64,000 nucleotides of DNA from Eulemur rufifrons (GCF_041146395.1 NC_091008.1:7825501-7889500); one strand, 5' to 3'; numbered from the stretch's first letter, positions 40,960 to 52,691 are shown. Notes: a model not told the origin generated them from the letters alone. Translations and numbers: made by a program.

Positions 40960-41640
40960 CCTCTCTTCATCCTTTGGAAGCCGTTGCCTTTAGCTACTTT
41001 TTATTCACAGTTCGCATTTGCTAAAATTGAAATAAACTCAAATATCTTTAAAAAGAGAGGGAGAGACAGTCATCAGGATGCATTTTTGTCAACCCTCCCG
41101 TTTTTTTTTTTTTCTTTCCCCTCCTTTCATTCAGAGAGAGGGTAGCCTCTTCAAACGCACACTTTGCTTCTGACAGCTCTGCGGTGATTGGGTGCACAGG
41201 AAATAGTGCCTGACACATAAAAATCCACCGATTCAACTATGCAATATTTATTTCACAGCCAACATAAATAAAAATAAAATATTTCCTTGAACATTTTTGC
41301 TCACACGCTGCCCGGATGCCTTGCCAGCAACTTTTTCAGATTCTTCCATTAGGAAACTTTTATTTGCTTTCCACGCTACCATCCATCTTCTCTGATCTGA
41401 CTCTGATTGGACTATCCTTTGTTGAATAATAAAACACAGCTATCGCTTGAGAATGTATTTTGAATGTATTGTCGATAATGCCTTAATGATGGAATGAGTG
41501 TGGCGTGATGAGGATATCCTTATATTCATATATGTAAAGCCCTTCAAGGGGAAAGAAATTCTTGCTCTAATTACCAATTATGTGGGTCTTGCCTTGGCCA
41601 CACCAGCATTAGGGAGCTGTTACTGTTCACTGATTTAGGC
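40960..41640. promoter_or_regulatory. Candidate conserved noncoding block
   Basis: Repeat-free DNA with CTGCGGTGATTGGGTGCAC (reverse CCAAT), ACTATGCAATATTTATTTCA, and CACACGCTGCCCGGATGCC. AT-rich and GC-rich motifs are mixed, as in many enhancers. A T run lies at 41101-41113. No coding segment. Confidence 0.25.
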
Positions 41641-42109
41641 TTTTAAGTGATTGGATTAACCATGACCGTGATGAGTCCAAATCCCAGTTATGAGGGTGGG
41701 ACCAAGATAATTCATGAAATCGCAACTTGTAGTAGAATTTCTAGCCACAAGTGCGTCGAGCAAGAACAAACCTGATGATCACCACGGCGTGAGACCTAAC
41801 CGAGGTGCCCAGAGGGAGGACATCGGGGGATCTCTGCTGTGTGGGAAAGCATTCGTGAGTATGGGCAGAGTTCTCCCCAAGCGGCCGGGAAATCACTAGT
41901 CATAAACGGAGCAAGACAATATTGCAAGAAAAGGCCGCAGAGCAGAGTTGGAAGATGAAGTCACAGAGGATGTCCTGATGGAGCTCTCTCTGGCGAGCTA
42001 AATTATACCTGCTCCGTAATTTCAGCAACGCTGAAGATGTCATTTTTTTTCTTGCTGGTGGTTTTGACTTTTGCTTTTTTTTTGTTTTATTTTGTTTCTT
42101 AGCTAGAGA
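41641..42109. other. Unique sequence, no gene seen
   Basis: No named repeat; a T-rich patch at 42041-42100 precedes the LINE-1 5' UTR. The plus frame 41714-41899 has no recognisable domain. Confidence 0.35.
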
Positions 42110-43837
42110 GAAAAAGAGATTGCAATCTTTTAATCACAGCATGGCCAATGTCACTGAAAGAGGACAAAAGCAATCCACAGTACCGCCAGGGAGCCCTGCA
42201 ATCCGAGCTGCAGCAGAGCCCCTCAGCCCTCACGGGGTCTGGGTCTCGTGCAGAGAGCTGCCTGGCGTCCACACAGTTGTTGAAGATGGAGCGATCGCAC
42301 TGGGTCCTACACACCCCCCAAGAGCCAAGGAGCTGCAGCGTGGCGCCATTTTGAGAACCCTGTCCCCACCACCCTGCGTCCTGTACACCGGAGGGCTGCA
42401 GAGTCGTGACACTGCCTGGACCCAGTGGGACAGGCGAGTCCCCAGCTCAGACAGCGTTCCACACCCCGAGGAACAGGAGTGTAAAAACCCAGAGACACTG
42501 CCCGCAAAATCAACGAAGCTGACACTTGCAGTCCTCGGAGCCTGGGAGTGGTCTGCCTGGGACGGCCGCTACTGGCAGCAACCCCACCCCTCAGCAACAG
42601 GGCCCCTGAGCACCTGGGGACAGCCCCCCCCCCCGACCTACCACAACCTCCATCCCTGTGCATCACTGGGGGGCTGACGCCATCCCCACCTATGCCCAAG
42701 TGCACTGTCCTGGGGTCTGGGGACCCACTTTCCCACCTGCTACCACCGGTACCCACAAAACCTTCCAGGGGCCTGAAGAGGGGCCTGCCCAGCCTATGAG
42801 TTCCCACGCATATTGATTGGGGATCTGAGGATGGGTTAGCTCCACCCACCACAACTTGGGCCACCTGCATCATCGGGTCCTGAAGACATATCCTCCCCAT
42901 CTGACTCCACACCCACCAGTGACCGGATGCATCATCTTGGGTCCTGGGGATAGACTGTTCCCACCTGCCACTCCCAGCATCTGCACATTCATCCTGGGGG
43001 TCTGAGGATAGGCCTGCCCAGCTTGCTGGAGCTTTTGCCTGTTATCCAGGGGCCTGCAGAGAGGACCACTCGGTCTGCTACCATTACCCACCTGCGTGTA
43101 CCAAATGGGAGTCTGGCAAATGATCCACTCAGGCTGCCACAACCACCAATGGCGCCTATGCCTGCTATCTGGGGGCCTAAGGATTGACCTGTCACTGCTA
43201 TTGCTATGGCCAACCCCATATACACCCATGAGTGGTCTGAGGATCTGCCCACCTGCTCAGTCCACCACTGCCACTCATGGCACCTGCATAAGCCACCTGG
43301 AAGCCAAAGGATTGGCCCACCTGGGCCCACCTGGGCCCACTAACAATGGTGCCTGTGGATGCTGCACAGGGGCCCAAGAAACACACACTTGGCCTGTTGC
43401 TACAACCACTGAGGCCTGAGGGTGGACTGGCCTGGTGCATCCCTAGCAAAGCCTCACCACGGCCTCCACTAACAACAGCCTAAGCCACCGAGGAACTCAC
43501 AAATACCGTTGATGCCAATTGCAGCTGAAGAAATCATGCAGAGATTACACTACTGCCCACACCTGGAATCAAGGCAAAAGCGCTCAATCCAACCAACACT
43601 TTATGGATACATCTACAGGAAAATGTCTTTCTCTGTGAAATCCAAAAAAATTGAAAGAAGCTACTATTACACAAGATGGGCAGATATCAACATAAAGACA
43701 CAAGAAATAAAAAAAAAAAAAAAAAAAAAAACAAGAAAATATGCCACCTCCAAAGAAATACAAGAATTCTCCAGCAACAGATTCTAAGGAAGAAAAATCA
43801 TAAATGCCTGAGAAATAATTCAAAATAATATTAAAGA

Positions 43838-44176
43838 GGCCGGGCGCGGGGCTCACGCCTGTAATCCTAGCACTCTGGGAGGCCGAGGTGGGCAGATTGT
43901 TTGAGCTCAGGAGTTCGAGACCAGCCTGAGCAAGAGTGAGACCCCATCTCTACTAAAAAATAGAAAGAAATTATATGGACAGCTAAAAATATATATCAAA
44001 AAAATTAGCCGGGCATGGTGGTGCATGCCTGTAGTCCCAGCTACTCAGGAGGCTGAGACAGGAGGATCGCTTGAGCTCAGGAGTTTGAGGTTGCTGTGAG
44101 CTAGGCTGACGCCACGGCACTCAGTGTAGCCTGGGCAACAGAGTGAGACTCTGTCTCAAAAAAAAAAAAAATATAT
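43838..44176 (+). mobile_element. Lemur-type Alu SINE inside the LINE-1
   Basis: Complete dimer (GGCCGGGCGCGGGGCTC) with duplication ATATTAAAG at 43828-43836 and 44177-44185. It interrupts the LINE-1 at the ORF1 region and so postdates it. Confidence 0.95.
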
Positions 44177-45229
44177 ATATTAAAGGAAATGCAGTGAGAT
44201 ATAAAATAGAACAGATAAACAACACAAAGAAATCAGAAAAACCCTTCATAATCTGAATAAGAAATTTAACAGAGATAGATAGTATTTAAAAATCCTGAAA
44301 ATGAAAAATTCATTGAATGAAATAAAAAATACAATTGAGAACTTCATTAATTGACTAGATCAAGCAGAAGAAATAATTTCTGAACTTGCAGACAGGTTTT
44401 TGAAGTAGAATTAAAAAATGAAAGCATACAATACTTATGGGATACCATAAAGCAAACAAATGTTCACATAATACATGTTCCAGAAGAAGAGATGAAAAAA
44501 GGCATATAAAATCTATTTAACAAAATAATAGCTGAAAACTTACCAAGTCTTGCAATATATCTAGACATCCAGATACAAGAAGCTTAAAATTTCCCAGACA
44601 GATTCAACCCAATAAGGTCTTCTCCAAGGCATATTATAGTTAAACTGTCAATATTCAAACACAAAGGAAGATTATAAAAACAGACAGAGAAAAGCATCAA
44701 ATCACATATAAGGGAAATTCAATCTGACTAAGAGCAGAATCTACAAAGAACTCAAGCAAATTAGAAAGAGAACATCAAACAACCCCATTAAAAAGTAGGC
44801 AAATGTATGAACAGAAACTTTTCAAAAGAAAACAGACTACTGTATGAAAAAATGCTCAACATCTCTAATCATCAGGGAAATGCAAATCAAAACCACAATG
44901 AGATATCACCTAATTCCAGTGAGGATGGATTTCATCAAAAAGTCCCAAAACAACAAATGTTGGTGTGGATGTGGAGAGATAGGAACACTCATACACTGAT
45001 GGTGGGACTGCAAACTAGTACAACCTCTATGGAAAGTAGTGTGGACATACCTCAAAGAACTGAAAGTAGACCTACCATTTGATCCAGCAATCCCACTACT
45101 GGGTATTTACCCAAAGGAAAAAAAACATTTTATAAAAAAAGACACTTGCACTCTAATGTTTATAGCAGCACAATTGCAAAGATGTGGAAACAACCCAAGT
45201 GCCCATCAATTGAGTGAATCAATAGAATG

Positions 45230-45234
<5 letters not shown>

Positions 45235-45291
<57 letters not shown>
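45235..45291. repeat. (TA)n(CA)n compound microsatellite
   Basis: About 14 TA units followed by about 14 CA units inside the LINE-1 3' region. Confidence 0.95.
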
Positions 45292-45292
<1 letters not shown>

Positions 45293-45654
45293 ATGGAATA
45301 TTACTCAGCCATAAAAATGGTGAACCGATACCTTTTGTAACAACCTGAATTAAACTGGAGACCATCATTTAAGTGAAGCATCACAAGAATGGAAAAACAA
45401 AAACCATATGTACTCACTACTAATTTGAAACTTATAGATCAACACTCGTGAACATGTGGTAGTAAAATTCAACGGAAATCAAACAGGTGGGAGGGGGGAG
45501 GAGGGGATGGGTAAATTCACACCTAACGGGTACAGTGCACACTGTCTGGGTGATGGACACATTTATAACATTGACTGAAACTGTACAAAAGCAATTCATG
45601 TAACCAAAACGTTTGTAACTCCGTAAAATTTTGAAATAATAATAATAAAAGAGC

Positions 45655-45690
45655 TGACACAGCAAACTGCAAATTATCCATTGGCAAAAT
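45655..45690 (+). repeat. Left copy of a 36-base direct repeat
   Basis: Starts TGACACAGCAAACTGCAAAT directly after the LINE-1 tail. Matches 46199-46234 at 35 of 36 bases. Confidence 0.9.
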
Positions 45691-45889
45691 AACATTTAGC
45701 ATCATTTGCCTAATCCAATTAATATAACTTTCTTATAATGATGAACAATTATAAACCTTACATGTGGCACAAGTATTTTCTGCTGTTTTTTTTTCCTGAA
45801 ATGATTATCAAAAGTATGTTTTATGATTTCTATTCGGTGTACAGATAGTATTTTAGACTATAACCTTAATGTCCCAAATCTAGGGCTTA

Positions 45890-46450
45890 CTATTTCTCTT
45901 TATGAGCTCTTCTTCATTCTTTTCAGGATCTTTGATTTCTTCACCTCTGATATCTGATCTGCTGCAGACTAACATCATTTCCACATTAAATAATGTCAGT
46001 AACTACGTAGGTCTGTACATTATTGTTTCTGTGAGTGCATTTTCTGAGTCCACTGCTGATTTGCATGGAGCCTGCTGTCACTTTGTGCTTCCTCTGTGGC
46101 TTTTTTTTTTTTTCTCGCATTCTTGACAGCTGCTTCAATAGCACTTTGCCATTGGATGGGCTGTGACGAGGAGAAGATGTGACATGTTCGGATTCTGATG
46201 ACACAGCAAACTGCAAATTACCCATTGGCAAAATGAAGTCTATTGCTGGCAAATAGTCTCTGGAATTCCGTAATAGGCAATCTGGGCATTGCAGTCCTCC
46301 AGCACAGCAGATGCTGTTGTGTATAACAGTTCCATTTTCTAGTAGTCGGAGTGTAATCAGCCATAGCAAGGTATTCGTGACTGCCCACCGCAAACAAACA
46401 CACCCTTCCCTCACTCCAAGTGATTCTGGTGATGCATGAGCATAACACAG
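45890..46450 (-). other. Unidentified sequence with a 142-codon minus frame
   Basis: The minus frame 45986-46414 is open for 142 codons and includes SSESEHVTSSPRHSPSNGK; another phase (46218-46448) is open for 76. Neither is recognised. Because the two frames overlap and an A run (46099-46111 on the other strand) interrupts the first, this could be a decayed retrocopy or chance. I do not call a gene. Confidence 0.25.
46199..46234 (+). repeat. Right copy of a 36-base direct repeat
   Basis: Second copy, about 540 bases downstream of the first; a single T/C difference. Confidence 0.9.
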
Positions 46451-47009
46451 TGATGATGGGTATAGGTTTAAGGTATTGTCATTATCTTTACAAATTCCAT
46501 ACTCATATTTCTCTCAAACTTCATTAATTGGTGATTGTGGAATTTCTCTAGTGTTGCCAGTGAGACAAATCACTTTTGATCCAACAAAAGCATCGGTTTT
46601 AACGAAATAACATATTTTTGTGTTAACACAGCAGAGCTTAAAATTTAAGGAGCCAGGGTGATTCCCTGGCTGTAATGGTCTTTGCACGAGGCAAAGTAGA
46701 ATACCGTGCTCTCAGTGGATGCAAAGAGCACGGATGACATTTTTCTACCAGAAGTAGCTAATTTAACAGAATTATGGAAGTTGACTACAAGTCAAAAGCC
46801 TTTATTCTGTTTTAAGGTATATGAAGTGATTTACCCCTTTTGTAGAATCTCTGATACCCAAGATGCCAGTTATTTCAGCAATCTAAATGTTGGCCCCAAA
46901 GGTATAAATACTGAAAATAAACACTGAAATGTATTTCTTAAATGGGTGAATTGCAAGGCCTGTGAATCAGATCTCAAAATCTGTCTAAAGAAAAGATAAA
47001 GTGATTTTT
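46451..47009. other. Unique sequence with small inverted repeat
   Basis: Contains AGCCAGGG-tgatt-CCCTGGCT (46651-46671, 8-base stem). The plus frame 46706-46927 has no recognisable domain, though it ends beside TGAAAATAAACACTG. No gene called. Confidence 0.35.
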
Positions 47010-47335
47010 GCCTTGATCCTTCTCTCTCCTGTATCATTCACTCTGGGGAAAGCCAGCTGCCATGTTGGAAGACATCCATGTGGTAAGGAACTGAGGCCTC
47101 CATTGGAAAGTCATGTGTGGGTGCCATCTTGAAAGCAGCCAAAGCCTCAGATGACTGCAGTCCCAGTGAATATCTTGGCTATACTCCCTCGAAAGACCCT
47201 AATCCAGAACCACCACTAAGCCATTCTGGGTGTTCCTGACCCTCAGACTATGTGAGATGATAAATAATTGCTGCTCTAAACTACTAAGATTTGGAGCAAT
47301 TTGTTACACCACAATACATATATTCTTAAGTGAAA
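47010..47335 (+). mobile_element. MLT1/MST-type solo LTR (ERVL-MaLR)
   Basis: CACTCTGGGGAAAGCCAGCT, GCCATGTTGGAAGACATCC, GTAAGGAACTGAGGCCTCC, CAGATGACTGCAGTCCCAGT, GACCCTCAGACTATGTGAGA, then AGATTTGGAGCAATTTGTTA. The order matches a MaLR LTR. There are no internal viral genes. Confidence 0.85.
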
Positions 47336-48040
47336 AAGCAGGTAGTAAAACATATGCACACACTGATTCCTTTTTGTTTAAAATATATCTGTGCATATAT
47401 AGAAAAAAAATCACAGATAATGCTATCTCTAGGTGGAACAACTGTTTACATTTTTTTTCCTTTTAACTTCTCTTTACTTTCTCACTTTTCTACAGTGAAT
47501 TTCTTTTGTTTCTATAGTAAAAAGAAATTGAAGTTATTTTAAAAAATAAATTGGAAAGGCAATCTCTTTTGCTATTGTTTCCAATGCAAACAAAAATTTT
47601 ACATGTGTGTCATGGGGTCCTTATGTATAAATTAGTTGGAAAGGAATAAGTATATCACTGAGAAGAAATGAGTTAAAAAGGACAAATATAATCATTAGAT
47701 TCAAGTTTTAAAAATATGATCTGAACTCCAAATAAAGGGAATAAGTCTAGAGAAAAGAAAACATTTCTCTTTAGCAAAATACGTAGCCCTTAGTCCAACA
47801 ATTCCAAAGATAACAAAGATTCTTTAACTTTGTTATTTTAAGTTTATTATTATTATTTTGCTTACTGACTTGATTTTTTGTTGTTTGAGGTAGTGAATTT
47901 TGTGAACAAATGATTCAATCAAAGTGATATGTTAGGTTAATGGTATAATAAATTACTTCAGAAACATCAGGCCAGTCTTTGTTGCCAAATCCATATTATA
48001 TAAAAAGGATTTCAGTTAGCTGTCTGTCTTGGAGCAATCT
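47336..48040. other. AT-rich unique sequence, no gene seen
   Basis: Unique DNA without a recognised repeat. Frames 47230-47466 and 47330-47542 start in the LTR or are low complexity. Confidence 0.4.
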
Positions 48041-48051
48041 GGACTGAAATT

Positions 48052-48243
48052 CATTCATTTATTTTTTTTTTGAGACAGAGTCTCACTCTGTCGCCCGGGC
48101 TAGAGTGCCGTGGCATCAGCCTAGCTCACAGCAACCTCCAACTCCTGGGCTCAAGCGATCCTCCTGCCTCAGCCTCACGAGTAGCTGGGACTACAGGCAT
48201 GTGCCACCACGCCCGGCTAATGTTTTCTATATATTTTTAGTTC
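48052..48243 (-). mobile_element. 5'-truncated lemur-type Alu (right arm only)
   Basis: T10 tail, right arm and part of the linker; the left arm is missing. Exact duplication GGACTGAAATT at 48041-48051 and 48244-48254 shows that it inserted already truncated. Confidence 0.95.
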
Positions 48244-48254
48244 GGACTGAAATT

Positions 48255-49087
48255 GAAAGCATTAACAAAAGGAAAATGTGAAAGAGAAAGGAGATGGTCC
48301 CTGATGTTTGTAAGCAATGTGCATAGTTATAGCATTATGGTGGGTTATAAAATTGTCTATTAAAGGAAACTTTGAGATAAGATTATACAAATGAAATTTA
48401 TGGTGGATTACCGGATAAAAAGTTTAATTATTAAATTGATTTTAGAATTTTTATTTAGGATTTTATACTGTTTTTAGTTTTATTGGATTTGAATCATAGA
48501 AATGTCCAGCTTTGACAAAACATGAGAATCTAAAGATAAAAAATTGAATCTAAAGACAAATGATAACATAGAAAAACAATAGAAAATATTCATTTAAATT
48601 TTATACAATTACAGGCATCTCAAAACCAATTTAAACCACTGTTCTTAAAACTGGAATAATTTGTTCTTAAAAAGCATATGTGAGAAGTGTTTTCATGTAT
48701 GAGACTGCATCTTTCAGGCTCAGTGAGGGTGCAGCTGGTTAACTGCTTTAGCTAAAACAAAAACAAAGTGAAAGAACAGCAAAGCAGCAAAATGAGTGTC
48801 TTTTATTCTGTTTTAAAAAAACCCCACAAACTAGTTGTCACTTTGGCATTCAAAATTTGGAACTGTAATGTGTCCCCCACCTCTACCCTTCTGCCTTTAA
48901 AAAATGTCCTTTGGTAAGAAAAAATATTTCTAAATATGCAATATATTTCAGAAATAAGTTGTGAAATGAAAAAGTTACAATCATGTTTCTTCAAATTATA
49001 GAATCCCAAATTCCAGCTCAGAAAAGCTGAAGGTGTTTATGATAGAATCTGCCTGGAATTCCAGCGCTATCCTCAGACTATATAGCT
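48255..49087. other. AT-rich unique sequence, no gene seen
   Basis: Unique DNA; no exon, RNA gene or repeat family recognised. Confidence 0.4.
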
Positions 49088-50137
49088 GTGTGTTTTAATT
49101 GTGACTTAAATTGTATTTAAAATATGGCATTGAGTTCTTGATTTGACTCTTGGCTTGAGTGTTATTAGTGTATAGAAATGCTACTGATTTGTGTACGTTA
49201 ATTTTATAACCTGACACTTTGCTGAATTTATTTATCAATTCCAGGAGTCTCTTGTTGGAGTCTGTGGGATTTTCTAGATAAAAGATCATGTTGTCAGTGA
49301 AAAGCAATAGTTCAGCCTCCTATTTCCTGATGTGGATATGCTTTATTTCTTTTTCTTGCCTGATTGCTCTGGCTGGGACTTCCAGCACTATGTTGAACAG
49401 AATTAGTGACAGTGTTTTTTGTTCTAGTTCTTAGCAGGAATGTTTTCAACTTTTGCCCATTTAGCATGACATTGGCTGTGGGTTTGTCATATATGGCTTT
49501 TATAACTTTGAGATATGTTCATTTTATGCCTAGTTTGTTAAGGGTATTTATAATGACAGTGTGCTGAATCTTGTCAAATGCTTTTTCTGCATCTATTGCT
49601 ATGATCATATGGTCTTTGTTTTTGCTTCTGTTTATGTGGTGAATCACATTTATTGATTAATGTATGTTGAATTATCCTTGCATCTCTGGGATGAAGCCCA
49701 CTTGGTCATGATGGATTGTTTGTTTTGTTTTGCTTTTTTTTTTTATGTGCTATTGAATTCGGTTTGCTAGTATTTTATTGAGGATTTTTGCATCTATATT
49801 TATTAAAAAGTGGCCAATAGACATAAACAGAAGCTTTTCAAAAGAAAAGCTTTGGCCAATAAACATACCAAAAAAAATACTCAATGTCACTAATCAACAG
49901 GGAAATGCAAACTAAAACCACCATGAGATATCAGCTTACCCCTATTAGAATGGCTTTTATTAAAAAGCCTACAAACAACTGATGTTGGTATGGATGCAAA
50001 AAAAAAAAAAAGGAACACTAATACATTGTTGGTGGGACTGCAAATTAGTACAACCTGTATGGAAAACACTATGGAGATTGCTCAAAGAACTAAAAGTAGA
50101 CCTACTGTGGATCTAGCAATCCCGCTACTGGGTATAC
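49088..50137 (+). mobile_element. LINE-1 with 5' inversion (twin-priming structure)
   Basis: 49088-49797 is ORF2 in minus orientation (plus reading CTATGATCATATGGTCTTTG, GAATCACATTTATTGATTAA). From 49798 the orientation switches to plus and continues with the ORF2 C-terminal region (CAGAAGCTTTTCAAAAGAAA, GGAAATGCAAACTAAAACCA, TTGGTGGGACTGCAAATTAG, CCCGCTACTGGGTATA). The 3' UTR and tail are missing where the LTR fragment begins. Confidence 0.85.
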
Positions 50138-50240
50138 TGGGACTTCTAGCCTCCAGAATGGCTAGAAAGTAAAATTCTGATGCTTAAGTCACCCAGGCTG
50201 TGGCATTTTGTTATGGCATCCCTAGCAAACTAATATAATG
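50138..50240 (+). mobile_element. MaLR-type LTR 3' end fragment
   Basis: GGGACTTCTAGCCTCCAGAA, GTCACCCAGGCTGTGGCATT, TTGTTATGGCATCCCTAGCA, AACTAATATAATG: the 3' end of an MST/MLT-type LTR. Confidence 0.75.
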
Positions 50241-50264
50241 TGTGTGTGTGTGTGTGTGTGTGTA
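50239..50264. repeat. (TG)n microsatellite
   Basis: TG units followed by TATACACATATATG, grown at the LTR edge. Confidence 0.9.
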
Positions 50265-50634
50265 TACACATATATGTGTATATATTTAACATATATTATG
50301 TTCCCTTCACTGTTCTGTTGACTAAAGATAGAAACAAAAGAGACATCACTTTTTAAATTCTGGGAATTTAAGAATCAAGGGAGAGCTATGCTAGTAATAG
50401 AAAAATTACAGAATGGCTATGTACAATAATATATACGTGTCATCAGGGAATTACATCCATTAACACAATATGGGGAAGTTTCTTGGAGGTGACGATGCTT
50501 TGGCAGAATCTTGCGTTAGCAGAAAAACGAAATGTAGCAAAATCAAAGGCTGGCTTTTGGTAGGAAGATGGCCTTGGATTTCTGGCCGGTCAAGTAGGTG
50601 TGACGGAGCACGGCCGATCTCGTGACCTGCAGTG

Positions 50635-50667
<33 letters not shown>

Positions 50668-50808
50668 GAGAGCCAGGCAGGCGCCTCCTCAGTGGTCTTG
50701 AAGTGAATGCCAGTTACCTCCTCTTCCATTTAGGGCTTCATTTCCACCATGACACCTTTTGTCATTTTCAGTATATAGATTGTTTTCCTTTGTGAAAGGA
50801 GGCAAGTT
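50265..50808. other. Unique sequence with a (GT)n microsatellite
   Basis: Unique DNA; pure GT repeat at 50638-50667. CpGs are present just upstream (GACGGAGCACGGCCGATCTC). No gene recognised. Confidence 0.45.
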
Positions 50809-50825
50809 AGAAATTAATGAGTCTT

Positions 50826-51172
50826 GGCCGGGCGCGGTGGCTCACGCCTGTAATCCTAGCACTCTGGGAGGCCAAGGCAGGAGGATTGCTTGAGCTCAGG
50901 AGTTTGAGACCAGCCTGAGCAAGAGCGAGACCCCTGTCTCTACTAAAAATAGAAAGAAATTATCTGGCCAACTAAAAATATATATAGAAAAAATTAGCCA
51001 GGCGTGGTGGCGCATGCCTGTAGTCCCAGCTACTCGGGAGGCTGAGGCAGGAGGATCGCTTGAGCCCAGGAGTCTGAGGTTGCTGTGAGCGAGGCTGACA
51101 CCACGGCACTCACTCTAGCCTGGGCAACAGAGCGAGACTCTGTCTCAAAAAAAAAAAAAAAGAAAGAAAGAA
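50826..51172 (+). mobile_element. Lemur-type Alu SINE with 17-base duplication
   Basis: Complete dimer with a GAAA tail. AGAAATTAATGAGTCTT is found exactly at 50809-50825 and 51173-51189, the longest Alu duplication in the window. Confidence 0.97.
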
Positions 51173-51189
51173 AGAAATTAATGAGTCTT

Positions 51190-51561
51190 GCCCATATCTG
51201 TTACTAGTTTACTTTATATGACCTTCCCCATTCATTTTGGGGTCTACTTTTTTTTTTATTCTAAAAGCATATTTTAAAATACAGTAACGTTTTTTAGGCT
51301 TCGCTCTTTTTCCTGACCATCAGTCCATGCTGAGGTTCTTCCCTCAGCCTTTACCTTATTTTAATCCGGTGTGAGTTGATGATTAACGCCCCACCAGCTG
51401 TTACACACCCTCAGTACACACAAGAGCACAGGAACACGCACCAAGCCTGGGTCCTAACACTGTGGCGTGTTTACTTACCTTCCTTCCCAGCACTCACAGT
51501 TGTTTGTTTTTTTGGATCAGTTCCTTTATGCTGGTTTTGGCTTCTTTCCCCTTGGGTTCAT
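51190..51561. other. Unique sequence, no gene seen
   Basis: No repeat or exon recognised. The plus frame 51376-51570 is chance-like. Confidence 0.4.
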
Positions 51562-51660
51562 TGTTCTTAAACTTTAGCATATATGAAAATCATCAGAAAG
51601 TTATTGTTAAAAGTGCAGATTCTTCCCAAGTGTCCTAATTCCAACTCTTTGAAGGAGTAG
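51562..51660 (+). repeat. MER5-like hAT-Charlie fragment
   Basis: GTTCTTAAACTTTAGCATAT, ATGAAAATCATCAGAAAGTT, ATTGTTAAAAGTGCAGATTC follow the MER5-type pattern. One end only. Confidence 0.6.
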
Positions 51661-52074
51661 TACATGAAAGGAGAAATCTTACCTAGTTATTAACCCGTCT
51701 GCAGGGTGTTTATTAATAGTATCACTGCTTCTTAGCAGCAGGTATCATCAAACCCTTTGGTGGCAATATTGTGGCACAAGACTTCCTCCCTGTGTTCCTG
51801 AGTCCACACCTCGTGAACACAGAGTGGCAGGGATCCACTTGTAGAAAGACCCGGAGATCCATGAAGAGCTTTTAATGGAAAACCCTGGGACTCTTTCCAA
51901 TTGTAAACCATGTATGGAACCTTATCCCACAAACACTGTTACTGCTAATACACACTGTTTACTAAAACTCATGTTTTGCACCTGGGGCAACTTTGGGTGG
52001 CAAACATTAAAACAGCAAATCAATTTCCTCTACTAGACTTATGTTTAAATCTTTTGAAGGCGTTAAGATTCCTT
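51661..52074. other. Unique sequence, no gene seen
   Basis: Unique DNA; the minus frame 51732-51932 has no recognisable domain. Confidence 0.4.
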
Positions 52075-52158
52075 GATGAGTCAGGATTCTCCCTAGAAAC
52101 GTAACTACCAGGAGATGATGCAGAGATAGATGATAAAGAGATTTATTAAAAGGAATTG

Positions 52159-52485
52159 GGCTGGGCGCGGTGGCTCACACCTGTCATCCTAGCACTCTGG
52201 GAGGCCAAGGCGGGCAGATCGTTTGAGCTCAGGAGTTCGAGACCAGCCTGAGCAAGAGCGAGATCCCGTCTCTACTAAAAATAGAAAGAAATGATCTGGA
52301 CAGCTAAAAATATATATAGAAAAAATTAGCCGGGCATGGTGTTGCATGCCTGTAGTCTCAGCTACTGGGGAGGCTGAGGCAGGAGGATCACTTGAGCCCA
52401 GGAGTTTGAGGTTGCTGTGAGTTGGGCTGACGCCATGGCACTCTAGCCCAGGTGACAGAGCGAGATTCTGTCTCAAAAAAAAAAA
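52159..52485 (+). mobile_element. Lemur-type Alu SINE
   Basis: Complete dimer (GGCTGGGCGCGGTGG), variant 3' end (GCCATGGCACTCTAGCCCAG). Flanked by AAAAGGAATTGG at 52148-52158/9 and 52486-52497. Confidence 0.95.
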
Positions 52486-52497
52486 AAAAGGAATTGG

Positions 52498-52691
52498 CAG
52501 GTGGGAGGGGGAGGAAGGGACGGGTATATCCACACCTAATGGGTGCAGTGCGCACCGTCTGGGGGATGGACACGCTTGAAACTCTGACTCGCGTGGGGCA
52601 AAGGCAATATATGTAACCTAAACCTTTGTACCCCCGTAATATGCTGAAATAAAAAAAAAAATTTACAAAAAAGATTCTTTAAAAAAAAAAA
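52498..52691 (+). mobile_element. Lemur LINE-1 3' UTR fragment
   Basis: CAGGTGGGAGGGGGAGGAAG, CCACACCTAATGGGTGCAGT, GCACCGTCTGGGGGATGGAC, CCTAAACCTTTGTACCCCCG, TAATATGCTGAAATAAA and A tail. Strongly 5'-truncated and little diverged. The target-site sequence AAAAGGAATTGGC recurs after the tail at 52692. Confidence 0.88.

Larger units (their letters stand above)
42110..45650 (+). mobile_element. LINE-1 with 5' UTR and 3' end but internal deletion
   Basis: 42110-43500 is a GC-rich LINE-1 5' UTR of degenerate units (GGGGCCTAAGGATTGACCTG, CACCTGGGCCCACCTGG). 43500-44700 covers its end and the ORF1 start (CCAACCAACACTTTATGGAT, GACACAAGAAATAAA). 44770-45430 is the ORF2 C-terminal end (GATGGTGGGACTGCAAACTA, GTAGACCTACCATTTGATCC). 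45430-45650 is the 3' UTR and tail (GGTGGGAGGGGGGAGGAGG). Most of ORF1 and ORF2 is missing, so it cannot be autonomous. An Alu lies at 43838-44176. Confidence 0.88.

Noticed and set aside
42120..42912. Long overlapping frames on both strands (185 and 201 codons)
   Set aside because: GC-rich, stop-poor LINE-1 5' UTR. Frames on opposite strands and a repeat-unit structure argue against a protein.
43314..43340. Tandem CCTGGGCCCA units, CRISPR-like at first glance
   Set aside because: Three short contiguous units without spacers in a LINE-1 5' UTR of a primate genome.
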